NCBI GenBank assembly: GCA_965248235.1
Contig: CBDFIU010000004.1
Span: 1,054,001 to 1,118,000 of the forward strand
Reading direction: 5' to 3'
DNA length: 64,000 bases
From: UBA6623 sp965248235
Lineage (GTDB): Bacteria > Acidobacteriota > Terriglobia > Bryobacterales > UBA6623
In this document: positions 23,865-32,671 of the stretch, piece after piece
How positions within the stretch are numbered: position 1 is the first letter of the stretch
Layout of the letters: every line of letters starts with the position of its first letter
Notes under the pieces: generated by a model
Told to the model about the DNA's origin: nothing
The model's database searches: none
What the model saw: the letters and a program-made list of their open reading frames with translations, nothing else
Made by a program: the position numbers and the translations under genes

Positions 23865-24871
23865 GTGGCAAACCAAGAACATCTCGACATCCTCGAGCAG
23901 GGGATCGAGGTCTGGAATGAATGGAGGCAAGAGAACGTGAACCCGGCGGTAGACCTCAACGCTGCGAACTTCAGCGAGATGAATTTCGCAAATGCAAATC
24001 TCTGGGGGGTGAACTTCGCCTACGCCAATCTCCGGAGGGCCTGGTTAGGCGGGGCGTATCTAGTCGCAGCGGATTTCCATGGAGCGAACCTGGTCGAAGC
24101 TTCTTTATACCACGGGAACCTCCTCGGGGCGAGGCTTCAGCATGCAAACCTGTCTGAAGCGGATCTGGGCGGAGTCAACCTTCAGGATGCAGACCTGAGT
24201 AGAGCGAACCTGAGTGGGGCGTCGCTTAACGCGACGGCTTTCGGCAACACCAACCTAACCAGTGCCGAAGGATTGAACTCATGCAGGCATGCCGGCCAAG
24301 CACAGTTGACCACCGCACCCTTGCGAGATCTGGAAAGCTGCCGATGGAGTTTCTGCGCGGATGTGGTCTCCCCGATTTCATCATCGACAACATCCCCGTC
24401 TTGCAGGGTGATCTGATCCAGTTCTATTCCTGTTTCATCAGTTACTCGACGAAAGACCAAGCGTTTGCGGATCGGCTATATGCTGACCTTCAGAACAAGG
24501 GGATTCGCTGCTGGCTCGCTTCGGCGGACATGAAGATTGGAGACCCGATTCGCAAGACCATCTACGACTAGATTCGCCTCTACGAAAAACTGTTGCTGAT
24601 CTTCTCGGAAGAGTCGGTCGAGAGCGAGTGGGTCGGTGATGAAGTCGAGGCCGCCTTCGAGGAGGAGAAGCGTCGCAAGCGTCTGATGCTCTTTCCCATT
24701 CGACTGGACGACGTCGTGATGGAAACCAACAGCGCCTGGGCCGCCAAGATCCGGCGCACCCGTCACATCGGAGATTTCACCAACTGGAAAGACCACGACG
24801 CCTATCACCAGGCGTTCGACCGCCTGATATGCGACCTGAAGGAAAAGGCGGAGAAGGGCGGAGAGGAATAG
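23865..24871 (+). pseudogene. Pentapeptide-repeat/TIR-domain protein, disrupted
   Basis: The original gene encoded about 330 residues. The N-terminal part (to about residue 140) has pentapeptide repeats A(N/D)LxxAxL, such as ANLWGVNFAYANLRRAWL and ANLSEADLGGVNLQDADLSRANL. A linker (VDHRTLARSGKLPMEFLRGCGLPDF) leads to a TIR domain, FYSCFISYSTKDQAFADRLYADLQNKGIRCWLA, through LLLIFSEESVESEWVGDEVEAAF. Two lesions are visible. Loss of one base near 24298 (ggccaagc where ggcccaagc would keep the frame) shifts the frame, and a TAG at 24569-24571 interrupts the TIR domain. TIR domains of this type can be NADases or signalling modules in defence, but this copy cannot give the full protein. Confidence 0.85.
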
Positions 24872-24875
24872 CTTG

Positions 24876-25361
24876 ATGAGCAGCGAGGAGAAAAACAAAA
24901 GCGAAATCGATTCAACCGTCGCCGACGCGGGTCGAGTGCCTGACGGCGGCGGGGAGGATTTCGAATTTCCCGCCGACATACCGCAAGAGATCCGCGACCA
25001 GATCCTCGCGCCTCCCGAGTCCGAGACACCGGCCGCGGCCGGCATGTCCACACTGGTGCTGGTTACCGCCGGGGTCACCGTCTTTGACGGCGTTCTGCTG
25101 CTCACCTTCATCGTCCTGTGGCTGACGAACCTTGACATTCTGCTGGCCCTATTGGCGGGGCGGGCGGGAATCACTTTGCTGCTGGCCGCCGTGCCGTTGG
25201 CTCTGGGGGCCGCGGTGACCAAGAGAAAGGACCGGCAACCGGGCGAATATCCCGGGGCCGTATGGGGTCGCGCCGGTATGATGGTCGGCGCCCTGCTGGC
25301 CGTGATGTCGCTGGCGGTCCCCGTGATGGCGACGATGCGCGTGATGTTGACGCCGTCGTAA
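24876..25361 (+). CDS. Small membrane protein of unknown function downstream of the TIR gene
   Basis: This is a 161-residue protein with a hydrophilic acidic N-terminus (to about residue 55) followed by three predicted helices: TLVLVTAGVTVFDGVLLLTFIVLWL, ILLALLAGRAGITLLLAAVPLALG and MMVGALLAVMSLAVPVMATM. It starts 4 bp after the end of the disrupted TIR gene, with GAGAGGA upstream. The two were probably an operon, so the protein could have been a membrane partner of the TIR protein. No domain is recognised. Confidence 0.65.
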   Translation: MSSEEKNKSEIDSTVADAGRVPDGGGEDFEFPADIPQEIRDQILAPPESETPAAAGMSTLVLVTAGVTVFDGVLLLTFIVLWLTNLDILLALLAGRAGITLLLAAVPLALGAAVTKRKDRQPGEYPGAVWGRAGMMVGALLAVMSLAVPVMATMRVMLTPS

Positions 25362-25377
25362 ACGTCGTTGGAGGGGA

Positions 25378-25917
25378 TTACCGCCCCGATTCCGCCTGTG
25401 CGACCGCCGCTATTGGGGCCGGGTTCGGTTTCGCGGGATTTGGTTTGTAAAGCGTCACCAAACATCCCCCGACCGCGGCAAGCAGTATTCCGGCCACGAA
25501 TTGCCAGCGAATCCCCGCCCAGCCTCCCGCCGGCGGATGCATCGTTATCGCGACGACGGCGTTGATGATCGGGGCTCCGGCGAAAATAATCGACATCACT
25601 ACCGCCGGCGTTCCCTTCGCACCGAAGGCCAACAGCACGCAAAAGGCGCCGATGGCGCCGAAGATCCCCGCGATCAATGACAGCGACGCGCCTTTGACCG
25701 GGAAGTTCCAGTCGGCGCCGTTCATCAGCAGAACGACCAGCGGCGCCAATACGGCTGTCAGAAAGTAGGCGATCCCCACAAAGAGAAAGGCTTTGTAGCG
25801 GCCGTTGACCGGATCCCCCATGCCCATCTGTCCGCTGTGCAGGAAAATCCCGTAGACACCCCACGCTCCCACGGTGATCAGGGCGTAAATCAGCCACGCC
25901 ATCCCGGTTTGGTTCAT
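25378..25917 (-). CDS. EamA/DMT-like integral membrane transporter
   Basis: This 179-residue protein has about five hydrophobic helices: MAWLIYALITVGAWGVYGIFL, AFLFVGIAYFLTAVLAPLVVLLM, LSLIAGIFGAIGAFCVLLAFG, AVVMSIIFAGAPIINAVVAI and WQFVAGILLAAVGGCLVTLY. These resemble one EamA repeat with the G-x-x-x-A-x-x-x-x-A packing of drug/metabolite transporters. Full DMT proteins have two such repeats, so this is a half-size form that would need to dimerise. It is convergent with the small membrane gene upstream. The substrate is unknown. Confidence 0.7.
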   Translation of the reverse strand: MNQTGMAWLIYALITVGAWGVYGIFLHSGQMGMGDPVNGRYKAFLFVGIAYFLTAVLAPLVVLLMNGADWNFPVKGASLSLIAGIFGAIGAFCVLLAFGAKGTPAVVMSIIFAGAPIINAVVAITMHPPAGGWAGIRWQFVAGILLAAVGGCLVTLYKPNPAKPNPAPIAAVAQAESGR

Positions 25918-26256
25918 CTCATCACTCCGTTCTCAGTCACGATACGATTGCGGACCGGCGCGCCGGCCGCGGAGTCCGCAGCATAGCCGTTCCGAATCAA
26001 AGGCCGCAAGCGTAATGAGGGGGTAAACGGCGGGCGCACTCTTGGGGAGTTGGGGTGAATGCGCCCGCCTCTACGGGATTACATGTGATAGGGCGCAACC
26101 TACCCTAGGCGGGTTACACCGGTTTCGAACTTTTTTTCAACGCGGTCGTCTCCGCTGCGGCCGGCTCTACTCGCGAACCGACGCACCATTTCGGCCGGCC
26201 CACCATCTCGGCCGGCCCAAGAACCCCGGCAAGCTACGCGCCGATCGAGTATTTTC
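25918..26256. other. Intergenic region with hairpin and short tandem repeat
   Basis: No gene is seen. A strong stem of ggcgggcgca (26029-26038) and tgcgcccgcc (26060-26069) lies near the middle. It has no T-run, so it is not a clear terminator. A 17-bp unit (ccatttcggccggccca and ccatctcggccggccca) is tandemly duplicated at 26186-26219. Confidence 0.55.
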
Positions 26257-26452
26257 TAGCCCGCATTTCTCACCACCTGACGGTCGAAGCACGCAATAGG
26301 CCTGTCATTACTGCGTTACGGTTGCCTGCCGTGCTCACCGTACTGTTCAAGTACGCCTCTTTGGTTAAGGAAGGGGCGCCAGGCGGCCCGTGCCTCGTAC
26401 TGACAGGCCTCTCACGCACTTCGCCCCGCCAGGTGGTGAGAAATGCAGGCTA
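26257..26452 (+). repeat. Long palindromic interspersed element, family B (full copy)
   Basis: The 196-bp element starts tagcccgcatttctcaccac and ends with its inverse, gtggtgagaaatgcaggcta. The ends form an imperfect inverted repeat of about 50 bp with an internal loop. It contains no gene. A second full copy (36031-36233), a 72-bp internally deleted copy (27523-27594) and a half copy (42043-42150) occur in this window. MITE-like origin is plausible, though no transposase with these ends is present. Confidence 0.8.
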
Positions 26453-26473
26453 GAGCTCTCCTCAAAAAAGGGG

Positions 26474-26502
26474 TTGACCGTCAGACCCGAAATCCGTACA
26501 CT
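26474..26502 (+). promoter_or_regulatory. Candidate promoter of the DUF72 gene
   Basis: TTGACC (26474-26479) and TACACT (26497-26502) are spaced 17 bp apart, giving a leader of about 22 nt before the ATG at 26531. AGGA at 26522-26525 is a suitable ribosome binding site. Confidence 0.45.
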
Positions 26503-26530
26503 ATACATAGGCGAACAAAATAGGAACACT

Positions 26531-27502
26531 ATGGGAATTTTCAGGGAATCTTCAAGCTGTCAAGTCAAAGTCGGCCCGGCCGGCTGGTCGCACCAGGACT
26601 GGAACGGGGTCGTGTATCCGACGCCCCGACCGCGAGGGTTTCACGAACTGTCCTATTTGGCGCATTATTTCCCTCTGATCGAGATCAACACTTCTTTCTA
26701 CCGGCCTGTCAGGCCCGAGCTGTCCCGTTTGTGGGTGAAGAAGGTCGAGGATATCCCTCGCTTTCAGTTCACCGCCAAGATGTACCACGTCTTCACCCAC
26801 GAACGGATTCTCAACCGCGACGATGTAGCGGCCTTCCAAGCCGGCTTGGCGCCGTTGCTGGAGGCCGGGCGGCTGGGGGCGGTGTTGATGCAGTTCCCTG
26901 TCGGTTTCCGGGCGACTCGCGAAAACCGGCAATACCTCGAGCGCCTGCGGAAGGCGTTTCAGGACCTGCCTTTGGTCGCGGAGTTGCCGCACACCGACTG
27001 GAATGACCCCGCGGCACTGCGCGGACTGGCCGACCACCAGATCGGATTCGCCAACATGGATCAGCCGCGGCTGCCTCACGCCATGCCTCCGACGGCGCAC
27101 GTTACTTCTCCGATCGGCTATGTTCGGCTTCACGGGCGCAACTATGAGGAATGGTTCCCGTTCGGAGATACGTCCAATTCGCCGCACGGATTCATGCCGC
27201 CTCGAGCCCGCCACAACTATCTCTATTCCGCGGCGCAACTGGAAACCTGGCGGCCTCGGATCGAAGCCGTGTCTCGCTACGCGGCGACCACCTTCGTCGT
27301 GACCACCAATTCGTTTCGCGGCCAGGCCGCCGTCAATGCCCTGCAGCTGATGAGCATGACTTCGAGCGAGCGCGTGAATGTCCCCCCTAAACTTCTCGAC
27401 AGATACCCGGAGTTGGCGCCGATCACCGACAACCTGCCGCGGCAGAGGTCGCTTTTCGTCTTGCCGCGCGCCGATGCGCCGCGACACCGGCTGGCGAGCT
27501 GA
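26531..27502 (+). CDS. DUF72 family protein (YecE-like TIM-barrel)
   Basis: This 323-residue protein begins near the family's KVGPAGWSHQDWNGVVYP motif, followed by LIEINTSFYRPVRPELSRLWVKKVEDIPRFQFTAKMYHVFTH, a core DUF72 segment. VLMQFPVGFRATREN and VAELPHTDWND are also conserved, and YVRLHGRNYEEWF completes the C-terminal part. The fold resembles endonuclease IV-like TIM barrels, but the biochemical role is not established. The ATG at 26531 has AGGA at a good distance. The stop lies 20 bp before the family B fragment at 27523. Confidence 0.9.
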   Translation: MGIFRESSSCQVKVGPAGWSHQDWNGVVYPTPRPRGFHELSYLAHYFPLIEINTSFYRPVRPELSRLWVKKVEDIPRFQFTAKMYHVFTHERILNRDDVAAFQAGLAPLLEAGRLGAVLMQFPVGFRATRENRQYLERLRKAFQDLPLVAELPHTDWNDPAALRGLADHQIGFANMDQPRLPHAMPPTAHVTSPIGYVRLHGRNYEEWFPFGDTSNSPHGFMPPRARHNYLYSAAQLETWRPRIEAVSRYAATTFVVTTNSFRGQAAVNALQLMSMTSSERVNVPPKLLDRYPELAPITDNLPRQRSLFVLPRADAPRHRLAS

Positions 27503-27522
27503 TTTCCCTGAAACGACGGCCC

Positions 27523-27594
27523 AGCCCGTTTTTCTCATCGCGTGGCGAGGCAAAGTGCATGAGAGGCCCGTCAGGCGATGAGAAAAGCGGGCTA
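27523..27594 (+). repeat. Family B palindromic element, internally deleted 72-bp copy
   Basis: It starts agcccgtttttctcatcgc and ends gcgatgagaaaagcgggcta, so it is a near-perfect inverted repeat with a short centre. Its right end (gcta) supplies the TAG stop codon of the small gene on the opposite strand. The internal region of the 196-bp copies is missing. Confidence 0.75.
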
Positions 27595-27861
27595 GTTTTC
27601 AGAACACTCGACACTGTCGGGCGGCGTATTGCTGCACCGAATGCTCTCGGTCATTCCGGAAGAAATCGGGGCGCAGGCAACATCGGTGGCCGTGCGGGTG
27701 GCCTCCGCCGATGTGGGGGCGCGGGCTATGCTGCATCTGGTTTGGCCTTCAAACGTCATGCACACCTCGCAAGAGTATTGCTGCAGCCCCATCGTGGAAT
27801 AAATCAACAGGCCCAGCACAGCCAGGCCAAAGAGGATCGAGATCAAGGTAGTTTTCGACAT
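27592..27861 (-). CDS. Small single-pass membrane protein with several Cys
   Basis: The 89-residue protein begins MSKTTLISILFGLAVLGLLIYST, an uncleaved anchor or signal, followed by an outside domain with five Cys residues (YSCEVCMTF, RCSI, VACAP, RCSN, VECSEN) that may bind metal or form disulfides. I recognise no family. The stop codon is provided by the family B repeat end, so the last residues may not be ancestral. It is divergent from the bacilliredoxin gene. Confidence 0.55.
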   Translation of the reverse strand: MSKTTLISILFGLAVLGLLIYSTMGLQQYSCEVCMTFEGQTRCSIARAPTSAEATRTATDVACAPISSGMTESIRCSNTPPDSVECSEN

Positions 27862-28142
27862 CCCGTGGTCACGACATTATACTGACCGCATTCGACAATC
27901 GCATTCGACGAGCGGCCGCAACGACCTCGCAAGACCGCGAAGAATATGGCCGCGCCGTCTCGGGTGCCACTCGACATGAACACCCTCACGGCGCTCAAAC
28001 GTGCGGCGGCCCGGGGCTTGACCAAGGCCCATGGCGCGGCTCCGGCAGCCCACCGGTTTCGCCCTCTCCCGTCGGCTGCGTTGTCGACTCCGGGCGTGCC
28101 CCGCTTGCCGGGTCTTGCTAAACTTGAAGTTTCAGGAGGGAG

Positions 28143-28580
28143 ATGCCTGTGGCTTATCCGGAATATCTGCTTTCGCCGATGCGCGAAGAGTTGTCTCGAT
28201 TGGGGGTCATCGAGACGCGTACCCCCGAGCAGGTCGACGAGTTGCTTACCCCCGACAGCGGGACCGTTTTAATGGTTGTCAACTCGGTGTGCGGCTGTGC
28301 CGCCGGGTCGGCGCGACCCGGAGTCGCGCGGTCGCTGGAAAGCGAAATCAAACCCGACAAAGTCGCCACGGTTTTCGCGGGCGGTGATGTCGAAGCCGTA
28401 GCCCACTTACGACAAATCCTGTCGAACTATCCGCCGTCTTCGCCTTCGGTCGCGCTATTTCGCGACGGGAAGCCGGTCTACATGCTCCACCGCCAGGAGA
28501 TCGAAGGGCGCGATCCGTCACAAATCGCGGCCATTCTACAGCAGGCCTACCAGGAACATTGCGCCGCTCCGGCGAAGTAG
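28143..28580 (+). CDS. BrxA/BrxB-type bacilliredoxin (YphP/YqiW family)
   Basis: This 145-residue thioredoxin-fold protein opens MPVAYPEYLLSPMREELSRLGV, nearly identical in pattern to YphP/YqiW, and carries MVVNSVCGCAAGSARP with the C-G-C active site near residues 50-52. SVALFRDGKPVYMLHRQEIEG is the family's C-terminal signature. Bacilliredoxins remove bacillithiol from mixed disulfides in Firmicutes. In other phyla the partner thiol is less certain, and no bshA-C gene is in this window. AGGAGGGAG precedes the ATG. Confidence 0.92.
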   Translation: MPVAYPEYLLSPMREELSRLGVIETRTPEQVDELLTPDSGTVLMVVNSVCGCAAGSARPGVARSLESEIKPDKVATVFAGGDVEAVAHLRQILSNYPPSSPSVALFRDGKPVYMLHRQEIEGRDPSQIAAILQQAYQEHCAAPAK

Positions 28581-28798
28581 CCGGAGAGCCCGGCGCACGC
28601 GGGGGTCTTGGGGAGGATCTCACCGCCTTCGGGAGGCGCGGGACGCCCCCACGCGTAAGACCGGCTTGAGAGCCCCGGGAGGCGGTCACGACTGTCGCCA
28701 GCGGGCTCGCTTCACCACGTTCGATCGATCCCGACGACGGGTAACGACGCGCCGCTCTTGCGTAAGTACACCGTCACCGTCTTGGCGGAATCGGCTCC

Positions 28799-30335
28799 TT
28801 AGATCCGCGCGGCGAAGTAGGCCCCTTCCCCGCCCTCGACGACCTCGCGCGGCAAATCAAGACTCGTTGCGCCCTCGATCGGCGAGTGATTTTCGGCGTC
28901 ATTGTCAAATTTCGACCATGCGACTTGATACTCTTCGGGCTCGGCGAAACCGTGCTTGACGGCCAGGTTCTCGAAGTCGAGTCGGCCCCCCGCGGCACGA
29001 AAATCGTCGAGTGCCAACACAGCGGTGAAATATTTCTTTCCGACGATATCGCGCCTCTTGATGAGGCATTCGATCAACCATTCGACCGCTTCGGGATCAC
29101 TATATTGTCCTTGCTCGATGATCGCCCGAATGTGCTGATCGGAGAAAGCCATCACCTTCTTCGCCGCCCAAAAAGCATCGTCGGGCAGGCGATTCTTAAA
29201 GGCCGGATTCGGCTCCTCGGTGGTCCATAGCTCGGGGTCGAAAACGCGATAGTCGAACTTCCCGACCGACGGGAAGTAGTTGTATTTGAGCCTATGGTAG
29301 CGCGGCGGCGCGAAGCCGAGAGTTAGGACTTGCTTGGAGGCCTTGCCCCATTCGAAAAGGGTGTTCGTTGCCCGAGCGCGAGCTATTCGAGTAGACGCTG
29401 GCGCTGCCCAGAATCGAGCCGAAATCCACCAGGTGGTGGCGAATAAACGGCACACCGTTTTCCTCGACCACCATGTCGAGCGTATTGATGGCGCGGGAGT
29501 CGTCATGCCCCAGCCAAGCGCAAAAAACAAAGAGACCGCGCAGGTCGCGGCGGTGTTCGTGAGGCACAATGTCGTTGGGGTCGTCGGGCCGCGTACCGTG
29601 ATAGCGGAACTCGCCGGCCGGACGGCCGCCGAGATAATAGCTGGCAAGACCGCGAAAGCGCCCGTTTGCTGTTCGTGGAACACGCTCCAGAATCTTCTCG
29701 ACGTCTTCCTCTTGCATCGGCTGCTCTCGGCCCTTGAGATCGGTGAGCGTCGTTCCTTCGCCGATCACCAACTTGGCGCGGTCGAAATAGACAATGTAAT
29801 TTTCCGGGACGTGGTACCCGAGAGCATGAAAAAACAACGACCCGACGACATCGACCGACGTGGCCATTTCCGGGTTCGTCATGGGGTCGAATTTAAGAAT
29901 GTATCGCTTGCCCGTCGCGTCCTTGATCGTGAAGCCCGGTGTCACGCCCGCCGTCTTCGCGCCGACGATCGACCACTTCCCTTCTTGCGAGGGGGCATTG
30001 TCCCGCCGCGGGCCGCGCACGACCTCGTCGACGCTCATCGGCCGCGTGCCGATGCGGTTCGTAAACCAGGTGCTGTCGAGAACCTCGCCCAGTGTATTCA
30101 CCGCGTGCGCGGGAATCGGCTTCGCGCCTTTCTTGATCTCCTTGGGCTTGGGCTGCGCTTCGGCCGGCTTGCCGAAGGTCTGTAGGAAATAGTCGTAATA
30201 CATCGACAGCCGGCGCTCTTCGACCATTTCGGCGGCCATCGGCGGCGGCTCGCGCGGAAGCGGGTCGTCGTCGTAGAACTTCTTCGCGCCGGCGGGCAAC
30301 GCCAAGATCAGAAACAACAAGAAGGCTTTTTTCAT
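28799..30335 (-). pseudogene. Secreted kinase-like-fold protein, frameshifted
   Basis: The start MKKAFLLFLILALPAGAKKFYDDD gives a signal peptide. After a proline/lysine-rich region, KRYILKFDP and WLGHDDSRAINTLDMVV...HHLVDFGSILGS resemble a HipA/PI3K-like kinase fold with an ATP-contact Lys, an H-D-D-x-x-x-x-N motif and D-F-G. Around 29360 an extra C in a CCC run (gaacaccctttt) breaks the frame, and the remaining 170 residues (EWGKASKQVLTLGFAPPRYHRL onward) continue in the next frame to 28799. The family appears to be an uncharacterised acidobacterial type. It was co-transcribed with the outer-membrane barrel gene, 12 bp from its original stop, before IS copy 2 came between them. Confidence 0.65.
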
Positions 30336-30345
30336 CGCTGCGTCC

Positions 30346-30373
30346 TTAGAACGGGTTCCCGAATTTGAACCAT
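30346..30373 (-). pseudogene. Detached 3' tail of the outer-membrane barrel gene
   Basis: Read on the minus strand this segment encodes the residues WFKFGNPF and a TAA stop (30346-30348). Rejoined to the sequence ending EGYQIWF at the far side of IS copy 2, it restores a barrel C-terminus that ends in Phe, the typical last residue of outer-membrane barrels. The 8-bp duplication TGAACCAT lies at both junctions. Confidence 0.85.
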
Positions 30374-31409
30374 GATGGGTATTTACTTGACTCAGGTGAC
30401 CACAAGATGTAGGATCGGGGAAATGGAAGATTATCCTCGGAATCTGGCCGAGTTCGAGGCGCGTTTCGCCACCGAGCAGGCCTGTCGAGAGTATCTGTGT
30501 CAACTCCGCTGGCCGGAGGGTTTTCGTTGTCCGCGATGCGGGCACGACAAAGCGTGGGCGGTGCGGACAGCGCTGCTGGAGTGCGCCGGCTGCGGGCATC
30601 AAGCTTCTCCAACGGCGGGCACAATATTTCAAGACACCCGCCAACCCCTCCAGAGTTGGTTTCGAGCCATGTGGTGGCTCACGAGCCAGAAGAACGGGGC
30701 GAGCGCGCTGGGCTTGCGGCGGGTGTTGGGCCTGGGCAGCTACAAAACGGCCTGGACTTGGTTGCATAAGCTCCGGCGCGCCATGGTGCGGCCCGGACGC
30801 GATCGGCTCAGCGGGCGCGTGGAGGTTGACGAGACTTACTTAGGAGGCTTGGAGGAGGGCGTGCGCGGTCGCCAAACCGACGCTGAGGCGCTGATTGTAG
30901 TAGCGGCCGAGGAAGATGGTGCCGGCATCGGGCGGGTTCGGATACGCACCATTCCCAACGCCTCCGGGGACAGCTTGATGGCCTTCGTCGGCGAGTCGAT
31001 CGAACCCGGCAGCGTGGTCCATACCGACGGTTGGCTGGGATACGAACCGCTCGAAGGCGACGGCTATCGCCACGAGGTGAGCTACCTGGAGGGGCAACCG
31101 GCGCGCGCCTCGAAACTGCTCCCCCGGGTGCACCGCGTGGTGTCGTTAGTGAAGCGCTGGATACTGGGCACGCATCAAGGAGCGGTCAGTCACGAGCATC
31201 TCGACTCCTACCTCGACGAATTCGCCTTCCGCTTCAACCGCCGCAAGTCCAGAAGTCGAGGCAAGCTCTTTTACCGCCTGGTTCAACAGGCCGTCGCCGT
31301 GCCACCGGCACCCTACAAATCGCTGGTCGGAGGCACCGCGACACGCGCTACGGACGACCACAACATGTAGGGGCTATTTCCCAATACCTGAGTCAAGTAA
31401 ATACCCATC
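30374..31409 (+). mobile_element. IS1595/ISXO2-type insertion sequence, copy 2
   Basis: This copy is 1,036 bp with perfect terminal inverted repeats (GATGGGTATTTACTTGACTC at the left, the inverse at the right). The target duplication TGAACCAT is intact at 30366-30373 and 31410-31417. It lies within the last codons of a minus-strand outer-membrane barrel gene. It differs from copies 1 and 3 at two encoded positions: LGLRRVLG for LGLQRVLG, and QTDAEAL for QTDAKAL. Confidence 0.95.
30423..31370 (+). CDS. ISXO2-like transposase, copy 2
   Basis: This 315-residue transposase has the same domains as copy 1: N-terminal zinc ribbon, then the DDE-type core with VEVDETYLGG, VHTDGWLGY and the HLDSYLDEFAFRFNRR region. 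Two residues differ from the other copies (Arg for Gln near residue 101, Glu for Lys near residue 161). All catalytic motifs are present. The gene runs opposite to the disrupted host operon, so its transcription would give antisense RNA into the barrel gene. Confidence 0.93.
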   Translation: MEDYPRNLAEFEARFATEQACREYLCQLRWPEGFRCPRCGHDKAWAVRTALLECAGCGHQASPTAGTIFQDTRQPLQSWFRAMWWLTSQKNGASALGLRRVLGLGSYKTAWTWLHKLRRAMVRPGRDRLSGRVEVDETYLGGLEEGVRGRQTDAEALIVVAAEEDGAGIGRVRIRTIPNASGDSLMAFVGESIEPGSVVHTDGWLGYEPLEGDGYRHEVSYLEGQPARASKLLPRVHRVVSLVKRWILGTHQGAVSHEHLDSYLDEFAFRFNRRKSRSRGKLFYRLVQQAVAVPPAPYKSLVGGTATRATDDHNM

Positions 31410-32671
31410 TGAACCATATCTGATATCCCTCGCGGCTGAATCCGAAATCAAGCCGAAGAAAGACCTTGTTCCTGCCGTTGAATCGAAAGCCGATTCCATA
31501 CGACGTCTCCAGGCTGTGGAAATTGATCTGGGTACGGCGGGGCGTTACTTTCCCGGCATCGAAAAACAGCGCCATGTCCAAACCCGGGAACGATTCCCAG
31601 CGGTATTCGGCGTTGAAGATGACGTGATTGTCGTCATAGAAACGGTAAGTGCGAAAACCACGCAAGTCCTCCGAGCCCCCCAGGTAGGGCTGCATGTAGC
31701 AAGGGTACGGACTGCCCGTCGATCGACCACGTCATCACCGTGCGACCGCGCAGCGCGAAGACCCGTTTGTCGTTGAAGAACGGGATGTATTGCTGCACTT
31801 CGAGATCGAGCCGCCGAAACGTGTGCAGATCGATGCGCTGGTCGTCGTAGTAAAGAAAGCGCGCCGAGTAGAATCCACCCGAGCGCGGACCGCCCTCGAT
31901 GTCGCGGAAGTCGACCTCCACAAACCCGCCGGCGCGCAAAAAATCGGTCTGCCGCAGAATCCCCGGGCTGACCGCGGGGCTGTAAAGTTGGTCGGCCGAC
32001 TCGTCACCCGGCGGGCCGGGACCGATGTTGAATTGCAAATATCCGCCGGTGAATCCCATTCGAAGAAACTCAGCGGGCCGGAAAGCCGCGTCGGCGTCGA
32101 ACGACGTTCGCTCCAACCTATAGGCGGATTCACCCTCGACACGGGAGTCCGGCCCGGGTCCGTAGTAATCCATCTCCGGGAAATTGCTGTGAACAGCCGC
32201 CAGATGGACAGGAAATTTTCCGCCAGCGAGGTTGGGGAGATCGGCCAAGAGTTCGAACTGATAGGCCTTCTTGGCCGACGCGACCACGAAAGTCGACACC
32301 TTTAGGTCGCCGCCGGCCGTTCGGAAGGAGTACCCGGGGCCGAGCGCGAAGCCTTGCCCCGTGGCCAAGCCGCCGAAGCGCGCCCGCCAGCCTCCCAGCC
32401 CGGCCGCCAGCCGTTCCAGGTAGTTGGTGTCTTCCACCTTGTGCATGACCTTTTCGATCTTGCCCGAGATCGGTTTGGTCAGTTTCTTGGCTTTTTCACT
32501 ACGCGCCTGCTCGATGGCCTCGGCTCGCGAGGTGGGTTCGGCCGGCGCGGGGGCTTCGGCGTCGGCCGGGGGTTGCTGGGCCGGCAACGAGAGGGTGACG
32601 GCGATGAACGGCAACGCGAGCCGCCGGAGTCGGCGAACCATGGCGAAGCGGGAGTCGGAGATCATGATCAT
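31393..32671 (-). pseudogene. Outer-membrane beta-barrel protein (surface antigen/BamA C-terminal-like), frameshifted and IS-truncated
   Basis: The N-terminus has a signal region (RLRRLALPFIAVTLSLPAQQ); starts at 32671, 32665 or 32641 are possible. After a Pro/Ala-rich stretch, GFALGPGYSFRTAGGDLKVSTFVVASAKKAYQFELLADLP and FYSARFLYYDDQRIDLHTFRR are alternating barrel strands as in D15/Omp85-type C-terminal domains. Near 31700 one extra base (gtacccttgctac where gtacccttctac would keep the frame) shifts the frame. The rest (MQPYLGGSEDLRGFRTYRFYDDNHVIFNAEYRW to EGYQIWF) then runs into IS copy 2. The chimeric end reads WFRWVFT instead of WFKFGNPF. The gene is in an operon with the kinase-like gene downstream. 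Confidence 0.78.

Noticed and set aside
23865..24871. Functional TIR defence protein
   Set aside because: A frameshift and an in-frame stop make the full protein impossible as written.
24476..25897. 473-codon minus-strand frame
   Set aside because: It is antisense to the TIR remains and the small membrane gene and overlaps the EamA gene in another frame.
26029..26069. Intrinsic terminator
   Set aside because: Strong stem but no T-run on either side and no gene end close enough.
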